From assembly GCA_946183415.1 (NCBI GenBank), contig CAMHAM010000010.1, positions 1 to 64,000 on the forward strand: 64,000 nucleotides of DNA, in the 5' to 3' direction. Under the pieces are notes generated by a model. The model had not been told where the DNA came from and ran no database searches. It worked only from the letters and a program-made list of their open reading frames with translations. Source of the stretch: an uncultured Prevotella sp. GTDB taxonomy: Bacteria > Bacteroidota > Bacteroidia > Bacteroidales > Bacteroidaceae. Both the position numbers and the translations under genes were made by a program. Every line of letters starts with the position of its first letter. Position 1 is the stretch's first letter. Below, in pieces: positions 1 to 8,554 of this stretch.

Positions 1-1152
1 CTCAGCAATCTTGGCACCATAGAGTGCGTGTGGCATCTCGCTGTCCTCATCGGGCACCTTACCGATATCGTGCAACAGACCAGCGCGCTTTGCTTTCTTG
101 GGGTTCAGACCCAGCTCAGCTGCCATCACAGCACAGAGGTTGGCTGTCTCACGGGCATGCTGCAACAGGTTCTGTCCGTATGAACTGCGGTACTTCATCT
201 TACCGATGATACGGATAAGCTCAGGATGCAGGCCATGAATACCCAAGTCGATGGCAGTACGCTTACCTGTCTCGATGATCTCGTTGTCGAGCTGCTTCTT
301 TACCTTGGCAACGACCTCCTCGATGCGTGCAGGGTGGATGCGGCCATCACTGACAAGCTGATGGAGAGCCAGGCGGCAGACCTCACGACGAACAGGATCG
401 AAGCCAGAAATAACGATAGCCTCAGGCGTATCGTCGACAACAATCTCAACACCAGCAGCAGCCTCGAGTGCACGGATGTTACGACCCTCACGACCAATAA
501 TACGACCCTTCACCTCGTCGTTATCGATATGGAACACGCTGACGGAGTTCTCAATAGCAGTCTCAGTAGCCACGCGCTGGATGGTCTGGATGACAATCTT
601 CTTGGCCTGCGCATTGGCATTGAGCTTGGCCTCGTCCATGATCTCATTGATGTAGCTGGCTGCAGCCGTCTTGGCCTCATCCTTCATCGACTCTACAAGA
701 CGAGTCTTAGCTTCCTCAGCACTGAGTCCTGACACTTCCTCGAGCTTCTCGCGCTCCTTCAGTTGCATCTTCTCCAGCTCTTCAGCTTTCACGGAGAGCA
801 GTTTCTTCTCGTTGTCGATGCGCTGCTGCATGTTGTCGAGGTCATTCTTGCGACGCCCCAGTTCTTCCTGGCGCTGGTTCAGCGAGATTTCACGCTGCTT
901 CAGCTTGTTCTCACTCTGCTGGATGTGCTGGTTGCGCTGCTGCACTTCCTTCTCAAGTTCACTCTTCTTGTTGAGGAACTTCTCCTTCACTTCAAGCAGT
1001 TTCTTCTCCTTGATGACTTCAGCCTGCTTTTCTGCAGCTTCGACCATCTCATTGTATTTCCCCTTCAGAACGTAGCGGAAAACCAGATATCCGCAGACAC
1101 CTCCCAATGCGAGGGCGCCAGCGGCAATCAAAAGTACAAAAATTAAATCCAT
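1..1152 (-). CDS. rny: Ribonuclease Y, 3' part missing at the left window edge
   Basis: Membrane-anchored endoribonuclease that starts decay of many mRNAs. 384 codons are present; the usual length is about 510-520, so the C-terminal part of the HD domain lies outside the window. Seen: an N-terminal hydrophobic anchor (residues about 2-24), a long charged coiled coil (about 30-185), a KH RNA-binding motif [12 protein letters not shown] near residue 215, and an HD metal-binding motif LLHDIGK near residue 360. The ATG at 1152 begins exactly at the anchor. It lies 29 bp downstream of zapA on the same strand, so co-transcription is likely. Family identity is clear from the KH-HD order. Confidence 0.96.
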   Translation of the reverse strand, partial: MDLIFVLLIAAGALALGGVCGYLVFRYVLKGKYNEMVEAAEKQAEVIKEKKLLEVKEKFLNKKSELEKEVQQRNQHIQQSENKLKQREISLNQRQEELGRRKNDLDNMQQRIDNEKKLLSVKAEELEKMQLKEREKLEEVSGLSAEEAKTRLVESMKDEAKTAAASYINEIMDEAKLNANAQAKKIVIQTIQRVATETAIENSVSVFHIDNDEVKGRIIGREGRNIRALEAAAGVEIVVDDTPEAIVISGFDPVRREVCRLALHQLVSDGRIHPARIEEVVAKVKKQLDNEIIETGKRTAIDLGIHGLHPELIRIIGKMKYRSSYGQNLLQHARETANLCAVMAAELGLNPKKAKRAGLLHDIGKVPDEDSEMPHALYGAKIAE

Positions 1153-1181
1153 ATATAATCTATGTTGTTAAAATGATACTC

Positions 1182-1481
1182 CTACTTCAGTGCTTCCTCA
1201 ATCTCAGAAGTCAGCTTAGCAAGAATATCATCATAGGGAGCCGTGTCGTTCTTGCCACGCTCCCGCTCATACATCAGGGCAATGTCAATCAGCGTCATCA
1301 ACGCGATTGTATGCTCGCCCTTACGACCTTTATAAGCCTGCGCATAGGCATTATAGCGGTCGGTGATGAGCTTGGCTGCCTTGCGATAGTACTCTTCGTC
1401 GGCACGGTTGACCGTCACTTCGATTTCCTCGTCGTAGACATGCAGCCTTATATGTAGTTTCTCGTTATTCACTTCTGCCAT
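1182..1481 (-). CDS. zapA: Cell division protein ZapA
   Basis: 99-residue ZapA-family protein, which in characterised bacteria binds FtsZ and promotes protofilament bundling at the Z ring. The N-terminal half carries the short beta strands typical of the family (HIRLHVYDEEIEVTV), followed by YYRKAAKLITDRYN and a helical C-terminus with ALMTLIDIALMYE. It sits between a coiled-coil protein (12 bp upstream) and rny (29 bp downstream), a layout I know from other Bacteroidota. Assignment rests on sequence pattern and context. Confidence 0.88.
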   Translation of the reverse strand: MAEVNNEKLHIRLHVYDEEIEVTVNRADEEYYRKAAKLITDRYNAYAQAYKGRKGEHTIALMTLIDIALMYERERGKNDTAPYDDILAKLTSEIEEALK

Positions 1482-1493
1482 TGTATAGCACTG

Positions 1494-1793
1494 TTATTGT
1501 TCCTCATCGCTTAAGATGGCTATACATTTGTTGACATCACGTATCAGCTTCGTCAGGCGTGCCTTCGCACCCTCCAGATCGCCGTCGGTAATCTCCATCA
1601 TCTTTGCCATTTTCAGCGAGTTATAGTCGTGGTCCGCCTGAGTCAGTTTGGCTTGCAGGTCCTGAATGTCCTGCCCATTCTTTTCCACGAGTGCCAGCAA
1701 GTTCTCGTTCTCCTTCTTCAGTTCCTGAAAACGAAGAATCATCTGCCGCACACGCGTCTCGAATGTCGTCAATGACTGATTGTTCGAACTCAT
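1494..1793 (-). CDS. Short coiled-coil protein upstream of zapA
   Basis: 99 residues, highly charged and almost entirely helical. Residues about 15-60 form a coiled coil (FQELKKENENLLALVEKNGQ). The C-terminus, LTKLIRDVNKCIAILSDEEQ, looks conserved in Bacteroidota versions. It occupies the place of a ZapB-like partner of ZapA, but I see no motif proving that role. It is probably the first gene of the unit with zapA and rny, with a TAACTTTG promoter 19-26 bp upstream of its ATG. Confidence 0.75.
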   Translation of the reverse strand: MSSNNQSLTTFETRVRQMILRFQELKKENENLLALVEKNGQDIQDLQAKLTQADHDYNSLKMAKMMEITDGDLEGAKARLTKLIRDVNKCIAILSDEEQ

Positions 1794-1811
1794 ATATAAC
1801 TATTTGGTGTA

Positions 1812-1819
1812 CAAAGTTA
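1812..1819 (-). promoter_or_regulatory. Bacteroidota -7 box for the zapA-rny unit
   Basis: Read on the minus strand the sequence is TAACTTTG, matching the TAnnTTTG consensus. It lies shortly upstream of the coiled-coil gene start at 1793. No clear -33 TTTG is visible because the upstream side is low-complexity. Confidence 0.6.
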
Positions 1820-1846
1820 TGAAGAAAAAGTGAAAAGTGATAGGTG

Positions 1847-1878
1847 AAAATAGAAAAGTATGCTCAATTTTCTATTTT
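1847..1878. terminator. Hairpin nested in a larger inverted repeat
   Basis: AAAATAGAAAA (1847-1857) pairs with TTTTCTATTTT (1868-1878) and is followed by two more T. It is nested in an outer inverted repeat AAAGTGAAAAGTGA (1827-1840) / TCACTTTTCACTTT (1892-1905). It separates the 204-residue gene from the zapA unit. AT-rich, so terminator strength is uncertain. Confidence 0.45.
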
Positions 1879-1926
1879 TTAACATTTCCCGTCACTTTTC
1901 ACTTTCACTTCTCACTTTTCACTTCT

Positions 1927-2541
1927 TCATTCCTCACTTTTTCTGGGTTCTTTCTTTGCCAGCATCACAACCTTATAGACAAAGTCTGTTACCCATTTCT
2001 GCGAAAAACCCAGACGACGGTTGTACTCACGGACGGCCACGACAGTCTTCATGACTGATGCATCAGAAAAGTCGTTCTTATTGAAAATGTCGTTCACCGT
2101 CTTCCCCGTCATCGTATAAAGAGCTTTCTTCATAAAGCCGGGCAGACGAAGCTTAAACTTCATCAGGTTACCTGTCAGCATCATGATGTCCTGAGTGAAA
2201 CCCTGGAACTGCAGCAGATAGGTCTGTGCATCCTGCATCTTCTTACAGCGCTTACGGAGGCTCTGATCGATCTCCTTGAAGAAGTCGTCTTCCATGCCGT
2301 ACATTTCTTTCAGCATCTTCTTACAACGGCTTCGCTCGCCAACACCTAATTTATTATTAACAGTAGGCACCTTCAAGGTAGCCTTGAACACGCGCAAGTC
2401 GGGAAGTGCAGCCAGATTGGTGATACCCAGGTCGGAAGCCATCGCAGCCTGGAAATACACGCGGATCAGCGTCATGAAATCCTCCATGCCGCCCACCTTC
2501 TCCTCGTCGCTCTTTCCGAAAATTTTATTCCAAAATCCCAT
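1927..2541 (-). CDS. Conserved Bacteroidota protein of unknown function
   Basis: 204 residues from the ATG at 2541. An in-frame upstream start at 2583 exists, but it would place the start codon upstream of the promoter box at 2573-2580, so the MGFWNKIFGK start is preferred. The protein is soluble, helical and basic, with no signal peptide or membrane segment. Noticeable stretches are GMEDFMTLIRVYFQAAMA near the N-terminus and TYLLQFQGFTQDIMMLTGNL in the middle. I do not recognise a named domain. It is transcribed divergently from rfbA with overlapping promoter regions. Confidence 0.75.
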   Translation of the reverse strand: MGFWNKIFGKSDEEKVGGMEDFMTLIRVYFQAAMASDLGITNLAALPDLRVFKATLKVPTVNNKLGVGERSRCKKMLKEMYGMEDDFFKEIDQSLRKRCKKMQDAQTYLLQFQGFTQDIMMLTGNLMKFKLRLPGFMKKALYTMTGKTVNDIFNKNDFSDASVMKTVVAVREYNRRLGFSQKWVTDFVYKVVMLAKKEPRKSEE

Positions 2542-2572
2542 AAGTTCAATATAAATGTTTATTAATCGCCTG

Positions 2573-2580
2573 CAAAGGTA
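2573..2580 (-). promoter_or_regulatory. -7 box for the 204-residue unknown gene
   Basis: Minus-strand TACCTTTG (TAnnTTTG), 32 bp upstream of the preferred ATG at 2541. It lies between the divergent genes and decides the start choice. Confidence 0.6.
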
Positions 2581-2622
2581 CAAAAAAATAAGAATTAAGA
2601 GTTAACATTTAAGAATTATTTG

Positions 2623-2630
2623 TATCTTTG
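2623..2630 (+). promoter_or_regulatory. -7 box for rfbA
   Basis: TATCTTTG followed by GCAGCG, 20 bp before the rfbA ATG. It fits the Bacteroidota consensus; the -33 region has no clear TTTG. Confidence 0.6.
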
Positions 2631-2650
2631 CAGCGTAAAATAATAGCATT

Positions 2651-3535
2651 ATGAAAGGAATCGTATTAGCAGGTGGTTCAGGCACACGCCTCTACCCCAT
2701 CACAAAGGGTATCAGCAAGCAACTGATTCCCATCTTCGACAAACCAATGATCTACTACCCTATCTCAACACTGATGTTGGCGGGTATCCGTGAGATTCTA
2801 ATCATCTCGACACCTTACGACTTACCAGGTTTCAAGCGCCTGCTTGGTGACGGATCTGACTGGGGTGTACGTTTCGAGTATGCAGAACAGCCTTCTCCCG
2901 ACGGACTGGCGCAGGCATTCATCATCGGAGAAGAATTCATTGGCGACGACTGCGCCTGCCTTGTTCTTGGTGACAACATTTTCTATGGAAGCGGCTTCAC
3001 TGGCATGCTGAAACAAGCTGTAGCCAACGCTGAGCAGAACGGGCAGGCTACCGTATTCGGCTATTACGTCAACGACCCCGAACGCTATGGTGTCGCCGAG
3101 TTTGACGCAGATGGCAACTGCCTCAGTATTGAGGAGAAACCTGCTAAGCCCAAGTCGAACTATGCCGTCGTAGGTCTCTATTTCTATCCCAACAGTGTGG
3201 TAGAGATTGCCAAGAACATCAAGCCCAGTGCTCGTGGAGAGTTGGAGATTACCACCGTCAATCAGGTATATCTTGAGCAGAAGAACCTTCACGTGCAGAC
3301 ACTCCAACGTGGTTTTGCATGGCTCGACACAGGAACGCACGACTCTCTCTCAGAGGCATCGACCTTCATCGAAGTCATCGAGAAGCGTCAGGGACTGAAA
3401 GTGGCCTGCCTGGAAGAAATTGCCTACAAACGGGGTTGGATCAATAAGGAGCAGCTTATCAAGATAGCACAGCCGATGGCCAAGAACGACTACGGCCAAT
3501 ATCTCCTGCGCCGCGCAGAAGAGTACGTCAGGTAA
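2651..3535 (+). CDS. rfbA: Glucose-1-phosphate thymidylyltransferase
   Basis: 294 residues, the normal RmlA/RfbA length. Makes dTDP-glucose from dTTP and glucose-1-phosphate, the first step to dTDP-rhamnose for surface polysaccharides. The N-terminus has the nucleotidyltransferase signature [17 protein letters not shown], then [13 protein letters not shown], and further on [29 protein letters not shown] and the catalytic-site region [11 protein letters not shown]. It stands alone here: the later-pathway gene rfbD lies 8 kb away on the other strand, and rfbB and rfbC are not in the window. An 8-bp inverted repeat (GAGTACGT/ACGTACTC) covers the stop codon. Confidence 0.96.
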   Translation: MKGIVLAGGSGTRLYPITKGISKQLIPIFDKPMIYYPISTLMLAGIREILIISTPYDLPGFKRLLGDGSDWGVRFEYAEQPSPDGLAQAFIIGEEFIGDDCACLVLGDNIFYGSGFTGMLKQAVANAEQNGQATVFGYYVNDPERYGVAEFDADGNCLSIEEKPAKPKSNYAVVGLYFYPNSVVEIAKNIKPSARGELEITTVNQVYLEQKNLHVQTLQRGFAWLDTGTHDSLSEASTFIEVIEKRQGLKVACLEEIAYKRGWINKEQLIKIAQPMAKNDYGQYLLRRAEEYVR

Positions 3536-3611
3536 CGTACTCCTCTACGCTACGGCGTAAGGCCCCGTGATGTTAAATATGCCCCTGCTGTAGCAAAAAA
3601 ACGCGCAAAAA

Positions 3612-3643
3612 TTTGGAGAATTACATAAAAATGTATACTTTTG
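3612..3643 (+). promoter_or_regulatory. Promoter of the ECF sigma gene
   Basis: TTTG (3612-3615), a 20-bp spacer and TACTTTTG (3636-3643). This is an exact match to the Bacteroidota TTTG-N20-TAnnTTTG arrangement, leaving a 5' UTR of roughly 60 nt. Confidence 0.7.
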
Positions 3644-3712
3644 CCACCAGATTAATAACCATTTAAAAAGAATATTGCCTATCGAAACATACTTTACTCC
3701 ATTCAAAATTTG

Positions 3713-4315
3713 ATGAGTATGAGTACATTAAAGACTATGTCCGACGAAGAGTTGGCATTAGCTTACATCGATGGCAATAATCGCGCATTCGACGAGTTAC
3801 TTACAAGAAACCAAGAAAAAATCTTCACCTACATCATGTATGTGGTGAAGGATGAGGACTTGGCCAATGACTTATTCCAGGAAACGTTTCTGAAAGTCAT
3901 CACCAAGTTGCAGAATCACCAGTATGCTGATTCTGGCAAGTTTGTCTGGTGGCTGACACGCATCGCGCATAATGTCATCATCGACTATTATCGGGCACAG
4001 AAGAGCGACAAAGTAGTGGATGCGCCAAGAGAGAATGACCTGAGCAATCTGCGCAGCGATAACGTCATGGACGGCAATCGTGAAAACGAACTAAGTAATG
4101 CCCAAGTGCTGAAGGATGTCAAACGGCTCATGGAATCACTGCCAGAAGCTCAGCGCGATGTCGTCTATATGCGGTTCTATCAAGAACTGTCGTTCAAGGA
4201 GATTGCCAAGTTGACCAATGTCAGCATCAATACCTCATTGGGACGTATGCGCTATGCGCTGATCAACTTACGCAAGCTGACCCGCCAATACAACATCGCT
4301 CTGAATCTGGAATAG
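3713..4315 (+). CDS. ECF-type RNA polymerase sigma factor
   Basis: About 200 residues. Region 2 is seen in FDELLTRNQEKIFTYIMYVV..DLANDLFQETFLKV and FVWWLTRIAHNVIIDYYR. Region 4 is seen in LPEAQRDVVYMRFYQELSFKEIAKLTNVSINTSLGRMRYA, a helix-turn-helix for the -35 element. Start choice: ATG at 3713 or 3719 (MSMSTLK); a TTG at 3710 is less likely. No anti-sigma gene of the FecR or zinc type lies beside it, so its control is not obvious. It converges with rpe, leaving 2 bp between stop codons. The HATPase/STAS set at 40-42 kb would be a formal candidate for controlling a sigma factor, but nothing in the sequence ties the two. Confidence 0.93.
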   Translation: MSMSTLKTMSDEELALAYIDGNNRAFDELLTRNQEKIFTYIMYVVKDEDLANDLFQETFLKVITKLQNHQYADSGKFVWWLTRIAHNVIIDYYRAQKSDKVVDAPRENDLSNLRSDNVMDGNRENELSNAQVLKDVKRLMESLPEAQRDVVYMRFYQELSFKEIAKLTNVSINTSLGRMRYALINLRKLTRQYNIALNLE

Positions 4316-4317
4316 CA

Positions 4318-4965
4318 CTATAGCTGACGAAGATCACGAATGACCTGCTCTGGGTTGGGAGCGTTGAAGACATAGCTGCCACTGACGAGCACATCGACAC
4401 CCGCTGCCACCAGTCGGGGAGCCGTCTCACCCTGCACACCTCCGTCGACTTCAATCAGGGTCTTGCAGCCTTTCTCTTCAATCATCCGGCGCAGACGCTT
4501 CACCTTGTCAATCGTGTTCTCGATGAACTTCTGTCCTCCAAACCCAGGATTCACACTCATCAGCAGAACCATTTCCACATCGCCGATGATATCCTCGAGC
4601 ACAGAGACTGGGGTTGAAGGATTCAGAGTGACGCCAGCCTTCATGCCAGCATCATGAATCTCCTGAACCGTACGATGCAGATGTACAGAAGCCTCATAGT
4701 GTACATTCATCATCATAGCACCAAGTTTTGCTGTCTGTTTGATATATCGCTCTGGGCGCTCTATCATGTAATGAACGTCCAATGGTTTCTTACAAACCTT
4801 TGCTACAGCTTCCAATACAGGGAATCCAAACGAGATGTTAGGGACGAACGAACCGTCCATCACATCCAAGTGAAGCCAATCGGCCTCGCTACGGTTAATC
4901 ATGTCGATGTCGCGGTCGAGATGCAAGAAGTCGGCAGCGAGCAATGAAGGTGATACTAATGCCAT
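4318..4965 (-). CDS. rpe: Ribulose-phosphate 3-epimerase
   Basis: 215-residue TIM barrel that interconverts ribulose-5-P and xylulose-5-P in the pentose phosphate pathway. Seen: SPSLLAADFLHL at the N-terminus (substrate/metal site), LHLDVMDGSFVPNISFG with metal-binding His and catalytic Asp, VHYMIERPERY, MSVNPGFGGQKFIENT, and IEVDGGVQ with the second catalytic Asp. Length and motifs are standard. It is the last gene of a long leftward series, 10 bp after a 45-residue small protein. Confidence 0.97.
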   Translation of the reverse strand: MALVSPSLLAADFLHLDRDIDMINRSEADWLHLDVMDGSFVPNISFGFPVLEAVAKVCKKPLDVHYMIERPERYIKQTAKLGAMMMNVHYEASVHLHRTVQEIHDAGMKAGVTLNPSTPVSVLEDIIGDVEMVLLMSVNPGFGGQKFIENTIDKVKRLRRMIEEKGCKTLIEVDGGVQGETAPRLVAAGVDVLVSGSYVFNAPNPEQVIRDLRQL

Positions 4966-4975
4966 AATCCTTTTG

Positions 4976-5113
4976 TTAGTTCAGGCATATAGCCTGATTA
5001 ATGTTTCTACGATAGGTGTAGGCGACCTGCCGGATGATGTCGAGCGTCAGCTCTCGCGGCTTGAAAGTCTCACTAAAGTCCAATGATACATCTTCGGGAG
5101 TAAAAATCTTCAT
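4976..5113 (-). CDS. 45-residue small protein between fmt and rpe
   Basis: An ATG at 5113 opens a 45-codon frame ending in TAA at 4976. The product starts MKIFTPEDVS, contains FSETFKPRELTLDIIRQVAY, and ends in RRNINQAICLN. It fills most of the fmt-rpe gap, is in the same orientation, and leaves 10 bp to rpe. Composition looks protein-like (alternating hydrophobic and charged residues, no low complexity), which is why I think it is real. No known domain. It is shorter than most gene callers report. Confidence 0.6.
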   Translation of the reverse strand: MKIFTPEDVSLDFSETFKPRELTLDIIRQVAYTYRRNINQAICLN

Positions 5114-5164
5114 AGGCAAACACTTTTATTGATGAGTATTATACCTATTAAACGCTACTACACC

Positions 5165-6142
5165 TTATTTTATTATATAGTTCTCAATATTTTTATTGCC
5201 ATTCAGAAAATCACGTGCCTTCATACGGTTCTTCCCTGCCAGCTGCAGCTCATCAATCTGCAACAGGAAGTCGCCGGTCGTGATATAAAGCACGCCCTTA
5301 TAGACCACTATCATACCCGGGCGCATGCCCACGTTCTTTTCCGTCTTGGTAGTCTTAAAGATTTTCAGGTCCACAGTCTTTCCGTCAGGTCCGAGTAGTG
5401 ACGTCCAGGCACCTGGATAGGGACTGAGGCCACGGATGAAGTCATAGATACGCTTTGAAGGACGACTCCAATCTATCTCACAGATATCCTTGAAAAGCTT
5501 CGGGGCCTCGTAGAGTCGTTTGAACTTACCCTCAAGTTCCTCCTGCGGAATACTGTCAGGACGACCATCGGCGGCAATAATCTTCTCCAAGGTTTCCAGA
5601 CATATCTCTGCGCCTAATTGCATCAGTCCGTCGTAAACATACTCCACGTTAGCGGTATCAGGAATATCGAAAGGCTTCTGGAGGATTACCCGCCCCGTGT
5701 CGATATCTTTATCCAGGAAAAAGGTGGTAACACCAGTCTGCTTCTCACCATTGATAACAGCCCAGTTGATTGGAGCAGCACCGCGATACTGAGGTAGTAG
5801 AGCTGCATGCACGTTGAAAGTGCCATAGGCAGGCATGTCCCATACGACCTCAGGCAGCATCCTAAAGGCGACAACCACTTGAAGATTTGCCTTGTAGCTG
5901 TGTAATTTATCAATAAAAGCAGGATCTTTCATCTTCTCTGGTTGAAGAACAGGCAGGTCATGCTCCAATGCATACTTCTTGACTTCAGAAGGCTGCACCT
6001 CTCCCTGATGACGGCCTACAGGCTTGTCGGGCTGGGTGACGACAGCCACCACATTGTACTCGTTCTCTACTAATGCCTTCAAGGTCGCTACAGCAAACTC
6101 AGGCGTTCCCATAAACACAATACGCAAGTCCTTTTTCTCCAT
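5165..6142 (-). CDS. fmt: Methionyl-tRNA formyltransferase
   Basis: 325 residues, normal length. Formylates initiator Met-tRNA using 10-formyl-THF. The N-terminal Rossmann domain starts RIVFMGTPEFAVATLKAL. The catalytic Asn-His motif is in FNVHAALLPQYRGAAPINWA and the catalytic Asp in DKDIDTGRVI. A smaller OB-fold C-terminal domain runs from about residue 205 (WSRPSKRIYDFIRGLSPYPGAW). It lies 20 bp downstream of the ClC gene in the same direction. Confidence 0.97.
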   Translation of the reverse strand: MEKKDLRIVFMGTPEFAVATLKALVENEYNVVAVVTQPDKPVGRHQGEVQPSEVKKYALEHDLPVLQPEKMKDPAFIDKLHSYKANLQVVVAFRMLPEVVWDMPAYGTFNVHAALLPQYRGAAPINWAVINGEKQTGVTTFFLDKDIDTGRVILQKPFDIPDTANVEYVYDGLMQLGAEICLETLEKIIAADGRPDSIPQEELEGKFKRLYEAPKLFKDICEIDWSRPSKRIYDFIRGLSPYPGAWTSLLGPDGKTVDLKIFKTTKTEKNVGMRPGMIVVYKGVLYITTGDFLLQIDELQLAGKNRMKARDFLNGNKNIENYIIK

Positions 6143-6162
6143 AATTATTCACTTTAAATTCT

Positions 6163-7959
6163 TCACTCTTCACTCATATCGGCAACCATCTTACGGTATA
6201 CCGTATAGATACGTTGGCGGGAGATGTAGCCTTTCAGATGTTTCTCCGCATCCAGGACAGGTAACCAGTTGGCACCCGTACGATCAAATGTCTGCATCAC
6301 CTCTGCCATCGGTGTGTCATCACTCAGCAGAGCCTTGGGTTCCGTCATCAGCTGTGACGATTTGAAATGATGGTACAGTTCGATACGGAATACCACGTTT
6401 CGGATCTTCATAATATCGATCTCGCCCAACAGCGTACCTCCTGCATCGAGCACAGGCAAGACGGTAGAGTGGCTCCTGCTGATCTTATGTACAATCTGTC
6501 CCAGCTCCATATCGGGTGTCACTCCCAGGAAATCCTTCTCTATCAACGAGTCGAGATTCATCAGCGTCAAAACGGCATGATCAGTATGATGGGTCAACAG
6601 CTTTCCCTGTTTGGCCAAGCGCGATCCGTATATACTATGAGGTTCAAAGATGATGATCGTGAGATAGGCACACACACTGACAATCATCAGGGGCATGAAC
6701 ATGCTATAACCGCCTGTGAGTTCAGCGATGAGGAAGATACCCGTCAATGGCGCGTGCATCACACCCGACATGACACCTGCCATTCCCAATAGTGAGAAGT
6801 TCTTCTCGGGTACATAGACACCAATTTGTTCCATGTTCCAAAGTCTTGAGAACAAGAAACCCGTAAAACAGCCAATAAACAGGCTGGGAGCAAACGTACC
6901 ACCACAACCGCCACCACCATTAGTGGCAGAGGTTGCCAGCACCTTTGTAAACAATACCAATGCGATATAAGGTATCAGCATCGAACCTTGTCCAGAGAAG
7001 AGCGAGTTATTCAAGATGCGATTCCAATCAGCCTCGGTACGACCATTCAACAGCAAGTTAATACTACTATACCCCTCGCCATATAGTGCAGGAAAGATGA
7101 AGATAAGCAGACTTAGTATAGTTCCACCAATAGCTAACTTCACATAGGGTTTGTCTTTAAATCGAGCAAAGACATCTTCACATACACTCATCATTCTGAT
7201 GAAATATAGCGAGACTAAACCACAACTAATACCCAACAAGACACAGGCTGGTATACGCTGTACGGACCATTCACTATCCAGATGGAACGAAAACAGCGAA
7301 GCATCACCACTGAAGATATAGGTGAAACAGGTCGCTGTCACACACGATACAAGAATTGGCAATAGTGCCGACATGGTCATATCAATCATCAGCACCTCAA
7401 GTGTAAAAACCAATCCGGCAATAGGTGCTTTGAAAATGCCTGCTATAGCACCAGCCGCGCCACAACCTACAAGGGTCATCAGCATCTTACGGTCTAAATG
7501 AAACAGCTGTCCAAGATTCGAGCCAATGGCCGACCCCGTCAGAACAATTGGGGCCTCAGCTCCCACAGAACCACCAAAGCCGATGGTAATAGCCGATGCA
7601 ATCACTGACGACCAGCAGTTATGAGACTTCAGCCTCGACTTATTAGATGAGATAGCATACAGGATACGTGTGATACCGTGTGAGATATTATCCTTGACGA
7701 TATAACGGACAAACAACGAAGTTAAGTAGATGCCTACCACAGGATAGACCAGATAGAGCCAGTTGGCATGAGTGCGGTCGAACGAACTGGTCAACAGCAA
7801 TACGATCTGGTTGATAATCCAGTGAAGGAAGAATGCTGCGACAGCGGCAAAGAAACCAACTATGAGTGCGAGGATGATCATGAACATCTTCTCACTCACA
7901 TGCTCCACGCGCCACTCATGCAGCTGCTGAAGCCACGTCGGTCTACTGATTCCTTCCAA
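6163..7959 (-). CDS. ClC-family chloride channel or H+/Cl- antiporter with CBS pair
   Basis: 598 residues. The membrane part (about 25-450) is many hydrophobic helices with ClC signatures: GFGGSVGAEAPIVLTGSAIG, which keeps the gating-type Glu in a GxExP setting although the usual Gly-Arg before it is changed, GCGAAGAIAGIFKAPIAG, and GGGGCGGTFAPSLFIG. The C-terminus (about 470-590) is a pair of CBS domains (LDSLIEKDFLGVTPDM, ANWLPVLDAEKHLKGYISRQ) that in other ClCs bind nucleotides. Channel versus exchanger cannot be settled here. Only 3 bp separate it from the Sua5-type gene. Confidence 0.93.
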   Translation of the reverse strand: MEGISRPTWLQQLHEWRVEHVSEKMFMIILALIVGFFAAVAAFFLHWIINQIVLLLTSSFDRTHANWLYLVYPVVGIYLTSLFVRYIVKDNISHGITRILYAISSNKSRLKSHNCWSSVIASAITIGFGGSVGAEAPIVLTGSAIGSNLGQLFHLDRKMLMTLVGCGAAGAIAGIFKAPIAGLVFTLEVLMIDMTMSALLPILVSCVTATCFTYIFSGDASLFSFHLDSEWSVQRIPACVLLGISCGLVSLYFIRMMSVCEDVFARFKDKPYVKLAIGGTILSLLIFIFPALYGEGYSSINLLLNGRTEADWNRILNNSLFSGQGSMLIPYIALVLFTKVLATSATNGGGGCGGTFAPSLFIGCFTGFLFSRLWNMEQIGVYVPEKNFSLLGMAGVMSGVMHAPLTGIFLIAELTGGYSMFMPLMIVSVCAYLTIIIFEPHSIYGSRLAKQGKLLTHHTDHAVLTLMNLDSLIEKDFLGVTPDMELGQIVHKISRSHSTVLPVLDAGGTLLGEIDIMKIRNVVFRIELYHHFKSSQLMTEPKALLSDDTPMAEVMQTFDRTGANWLPVLDAEKHLKGYISRQRIYTVYRKMVADMSEE

Positions 7960-7962
7960 GTC

Positions 7963-8544
7963 TTATTTTCTTATGATTGTTACTTCACCGTTTTCCTTCA
8001 ACTTGATGATGCTGGATGGCGTATGGGGCTTGTGCTCCTGACGACGACTCCAACACACATAATCTACCGCATCGATAATCCGAGGATCGATGTCACCATA
8101 GTTTTGGGCAGCAGGTTCGCCACTGATATTGGCAGAGGTCGAAACGATAGCCTTCTGAAAACGATAGCAAAGTTCTTTGGAGAAGGGTTCGTTGGTAATC
8201 CTCATACCCACGCTACCATCTTCAGCTATCAGATTATCTGCCAGATTTATCGCTCCATCAAGAATCAATGTCGTAGGCTTAGCGTCACTGTCTTTCAGCC
8301 CATCGATAAGTTGCCAAGCTACATCAGGCACATTCCTAAAATAACGCTGCATACGAGCATCTGAGTCTACCAGACAGATCAATGCCTTAGAATCGTCACG
8401 CTGCTTGATCTCGTAAACACGCTTCACAGCCTCAACATTCGTCGCATCGCAGCCTATGCCCCAGACAGTATCAGTCGGATAGAGTATCACCCCACCCTTC
8501 CGCATCGTCTCAACAGCCTTTTTGATATCTTCTTCTCTCGTCAT
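7963..8544 (-). CDS. L-threonylcarbamoyladenylate synthase (YrdC/Sua5 family)
   Basis: 193 residues, the YrdC domain alone without the extra C-terminal Sua5 domain. Forms threonylcarbamoyl-AMP for t6A at position 37 of ANN-decoding tRNAs. Seen: GGVILYPTDTVWGIGCDATN, the KQRDDSKALICLV nucleotide-site region, SVGMRITNEPFSKELC and IVSTSANISGEPA. It sits inside the leftward housekeeping series, between trxB and the ClC gene with 10 bp and 3 bp spacing. Confidence 0.92.
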   Translation of the reverse strand: MTREEDIKKAVETMRKGGVILYPTDTVWGIGCDATNVEAVKRVYEIKQRDDSKALICLVDSDARMQRYFRNVPDVAWQLIDGLKDSDAKPTTLILDGAINLADNLIAEDGSVGMRITNEPFSKELCYRFQKAIVSTSANISGEPAAQNYGDIDPRIIDAVDYVCWSRRQEHKPHTPSSIIKLKENGEVTIIRK

Positions 8545-8554
8545 TTCTCAAAAC

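Noticed and set aside
226..1146. Several plus-strand open frames opposite rny
   Set aside because: They mirror a long minus-strand frame with clear RNase Y motifs; their products are leucine- or serine-rich and show no domain.
3525..3550. Terminator of rfbA at the GAGTACGT/ACGTACTC repeat
   Set aside because: The stem is only 8 bp, overlaps the stop codon and has no T tract.
5129..5398. Plus-strand 89-codon frame overlapping the fmt end
   Set aside because: Mostly antisense to fmt, no supporting motif.
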